64,000 bases of DNA from Ampelomyces quisqualis. Its lineage: Eukaryota > Ascomycota > Dothideomycetes > Pleosporales > Phaeosphaeriaceae. Positions 61,423-64,000 of the stretch are shown piece by piece. A program made the translations under genes and the position numbers. How positions within the stretch are numbered: position 1 is the first letter of the stretch; each line of letters begins with the position of its first letter. The notes under the pieces are model-generated. The model was not told the DNA's origin, made no database searches, and saw only the letters and a program-made list of their open reading frames with translations. The stretch is from assembly GCA_018398575.1 (NCBI GenBank), contig JAGTXZ010000010.1:1488001-1552000 (forward strand), written 5' to 3'.

Positions 61423-61433
61423 TTTTCCTAACG
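61423..61433 (-). repeat. Right terminal inverted repeat, outer element
   Basis: TTTTCCTAACG followed by target TA at 61434..61435. Confidence 0.85.
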
Positions 61434-63034
61434 TACTTAAGATTTAGAAAAAAAACTAAACCTACGTTAGAGTAACTTAAGGTTTATAAAGTAAGTAATA
61501 TTTATAATAATATTAGTATAGTTAATAAGATGGTTCTTAACTAAGGTCTACTATACCTAGCTACTTCTATTTATTCTAGTTGCTTAACTTACCTAAACTA
61601 GCTAAATTACTCTACCTACTTTACTAGCTCTATCTACTCTACTTATATAATTATATAATTATCTTAAAAGTATTAAATATAGAGCTTTAGTTTCTATTTA
61701 AAATAAAATATTTTAAATTCTTATAGCTACTCTAATTATTAAGATATAAGATAGTAGAGTTTATAGATTTTTAATATTTCTTACTAAAGCTTAATTTTAC
61801 TAAAGCTCTAGAACTTTAACTAGATTTTATATAATTTTTTTTCAAAATAGTTACTAAATTACTAATTTTATATTGTAATATTTCTTTTTATTATTATTAT
61901 ACTTTAGGCTTCTAGATACACTAAAGTAAACGTACCTAAAGTTTTTTAAGAAAAAGGTTTATTAATTTAATATAGTATATCTTTAAAACTGTAGCTACTA
62001 TTAAAATTCTAAATTGTAAATTTTAGAGAAAAGATTATACTTTATATTTTATAATCTTAAAATACTTATATAATTAGAAATATATAGTAATATAGTTATA
62101 TAAGAAAAGTTAGTAACTTTAGTAACTCTAGTAAGTCTTTTAGGTATATTAATACTATTAACTAGAATACTAGTATAAAATAAGAACTAAAGTAACTTAA
62201 GTAAATTATCTAGTAGGTTTACTAGACGTTAAGCTACCTTAGGTTATTATAATTAGGCTAATTAGATTTATCTTATCTTATTCTAATATACATACTTAAG
62301 TTTATACTTTTAACCTACTTTACTATAATATTTTATACTACTTTAATAGTATAACTATAAAATAATAGTAACCTAGGCTAAATAAGTATATTTACGCTTT
62401 ATATAAGGTAGCTCTAGAGTAGAATATTTAATACTAAAATTAATATAGAATATACTTATTTCTTAGCTTATATTAACTAAATAGCATCTACTATATAGTA
62501 TCTACTATATCTTTCCAATTCTAATAGCTAAAATATATTTTTTATAAGGAAAAAGCTAGTTTTGTTAAAATTAAGTAATCTTATATTTTTTACAGAATAA
62601 GTAAGTTAATATTATGTTTAAAACTTAACAAAATAAGAAATTATTTCTAGTAACCTTACTAGTTACAATAAAGCATAATAATATAATATAAAACTATAAA
62701 CAAAATTTATATTAGTCTAGGAAAAAAAATTATATATACGCTAGTATTAATCTAGCAATTATAAATAAACTAAATATAAAATTTTTAGGAAAAGATTATA
62801 AAAAATTAGCTTATTCTTGTAATTACGTAATTAAAATAGGCGCAATACTAGCCTGCTTAGTTATTTCTAAAAAAAGATGTTAAAGGCTCTTGATTCTAAT
62901 CCTAACATCCTAAATAGGCCTAGTAACAGCTAAGATCTAAATTAATTATAAGAGGACTAAAAATTACGAAGCTCTTAATTGGGCGGTACAGGTAAAACTA
63001 ACCTAAAACTATCTAAAACTAGCTAAAACTTTAC
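61434..63034. other. AT-rich flank outside the outer element
   Basis: Strongly AT-rich and stop-dense, with repeated CTAGCTAAA and ACCTAAACTAG words; most likely an older RIPped repeat into which the outer element inserted. A short hairpin (GATGTTA/TAACATC) lies near 62,876-62,909. No gene, RNA or named family recognised. Confidence 0.4.
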
Positions 63035-63337
63035 GCTAGCGTCTAGAACCTAGTAACTATCTAATAAAACTAGTAAAACTAGATATTAGTTACAAGTTAC
63101 TAGTAAAAGCAAAAGATAGACTCTTAAACTAGATAGCTAGAAGCTAAAACTAGAATACTAGTTTCTAGAAACTACATAGCTAGTTTCTAGAAATTAGAAA
63201 CTAGATAACAAGTAACTAAAATTACAAATTAGTAATCTAGATCTAATGCTTAGAGTATATATTAAGTAGTTTAGTTAGCACTAAAAAGAAGATAACAAAT
63301 TTACACTATCTCTACTTTTACCTATTATTTTTAACAC
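63035..63337 (+). repeat. Long inverted repeat, left arm
   Basis: From GCTAGCGTCTAGAACCTAGT to the TATTTTTAACA region this arm matches the reverse complement of 63,681..64,000 almost base for base, with scattered substitutions and small indels. Confidence 0.8.
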
Positions 63338-63680
63338 TACCTACCTTCTACCTAAAGAAAAATACCTTCTACCTATTTACTAGTATAATAAGAGCTAAAT
63401 TATATAAAGTATATAACTCTTACTAAACTAAATAATTTATTAGTTAGTTATTAGTTAATAGTTTTTTTCTAACCTAGGTAATTTGTACTTTCTTATAGTA
63501 CTTTACTTTTCTTAATCTAATATATAACTTTAGTTCTAATTCTTTATAAGCTAGTTAGAGCTCTAGAAGTATACTAGTAGACTAGTTTAGTAAAACTTAG
63601 TATTAGTTTGTTAATTTTAATAAAGCTAAATATTAGCTTTTTAAAGGTTATAAAGCTAAATACTAGTTTATTTATTTTAA

Positions 63681-64000
63681 CAATATTAAAAATAATAGGT
63701 AATAAATAGTAGAGATAGTGTAAATTTGTTATTTTCTTTTTAGTGCAAACTAAACTCCTTAATATATACTCTAAGTATTAGATCTAGATTTCTAATTCTA
63801 GGCTCCTTTGTAATTCTAGCTACTTGTTATCTAGTTTCTAATTTCTAGAAACGAGCTATCTAGTTTCTAGAAACTAGTATTCTAGTTTTAGCTTCTAGCT
63901 ATTTAGTTTTAGAGTCTAGCTTCTAGTTTTACTAGTTACTTGTAACTAATATCTAGTTTTACTAGTTTTATTAGATAGTTACTAGGTTTAAGACCCTAGC
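63681..64000 (-). repeat. Long inverted repeat, right arm, cut by window end
   Basis: Reverse complement of the left arm, reaching the last base of the window. About 343 bp of AT-rich sequence separates the arms. It could be a foldback/MITE-like element with long terminal inverted repeats or two opposed repeats. Confidence 0.75.

Larger units (their letters stand above)
23548..61433. mobile_element. Outer copy of a large TIR transposon, split by a nested copy
   Basis: Left part 23548..27212 and right part 45973..61433 (together 19,126 bp) form one element. Both ends carry CGTTAGGAAAA as inverted repeat, flanked by TA on each side (23546..23547 and 61434..61435). The parts are interrupted at an internal TA by the inner copy; the join TATCTTA + ACGTGTAAG corresponds to TATCTTAATATATAAG in the inner copy, differing by C-to-T/G-to-A only. 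The whole is AT-rich and full of stops in all frames I examined. TA duplication is the rule for Tc1/mariner/pogo elements, and a pogo-like relic lies inside. No intact gene is left. Confidence 0.88.

Noticed and set aside
62876..62910. tRNA-like fragment (GATTCTAATCC with GATGTTA/TAACATC)
   Set aside because: Only about 20 nt lie between the pairing strands, with no D or anticodon arm; a simple hairpin explains it.

Overview
The window comes from the nuclear genome of a filamentous ascomycete (Pezizomycotina; a Dothideomycete-like fungus is my guess, not proven). The evidence is compact genes with introns of about 48-95 nt carrying CTGAC/CTAAC branch sites, a fungal gene repertoire (Atg11, Nhp6, CFEM-GPI protein, Hom6), and a large AT-rich block in which two copies of one repeat differ by C-to-T and G-to-A changes, the signature of repeat-induced point mutation (RIP).

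Bases 1-23,400 are ordinary gene space. In order: ATG11 (minus, cut by the window edge), a divergent CENP-H kinetochore gene, NHP6, an intron-bearing tRNA-Gly(CCC) whose T arm is interrupted by a 77-nt GT...AG insert, SEC11 (minus), a PWWP-like/UIM/BTB-like gene, a GCIP (cyclin-D-interacting) family gene, a CFEM GPI-anchored secreted protein (minus), a large disordered protein of unknown function (minus), homoserine dehydrogenase HOM6 (minus) divergent from a CCDC174-like gene, and a gene fusing a glutathione S-transferase to a CmcJ/AsaB-type oxygenase domain. These are housekeeping or general genes with no sign of a cluster; the GST-oxygenase fusion lies next to the repeat block.

Bases 23,548-61,433 are one transposon inserted into another copy of itself. 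The element has 11-bp terminal inverted repeats (CGTTAGGAAAA), TA target duplications and 9-bp subterminal repeats. The inner copy is 27,213-45,970 (18,758 bp). The outer copy is split into 23,548-27,212 and 45,973-61,433 (19,126 bp). The 3,665-bp left segments have exactly equal length; the right segments differ by 368 bp, which is accounted for by three extra 101-bp tandem units, one extra 66-bp unit and one base of a T run. Inside, stop-riddled frames show a pogo/Fot1-like DDE transposase (minus), a Plavaka-like transposase (plus) and further frames I cannot assign. I see no gene that can still work in it.

Bases 61,434-64,000 are a different AT-rich, probably RIPped repeat, ending in a long inverted repeat whose right arm runs off the window.
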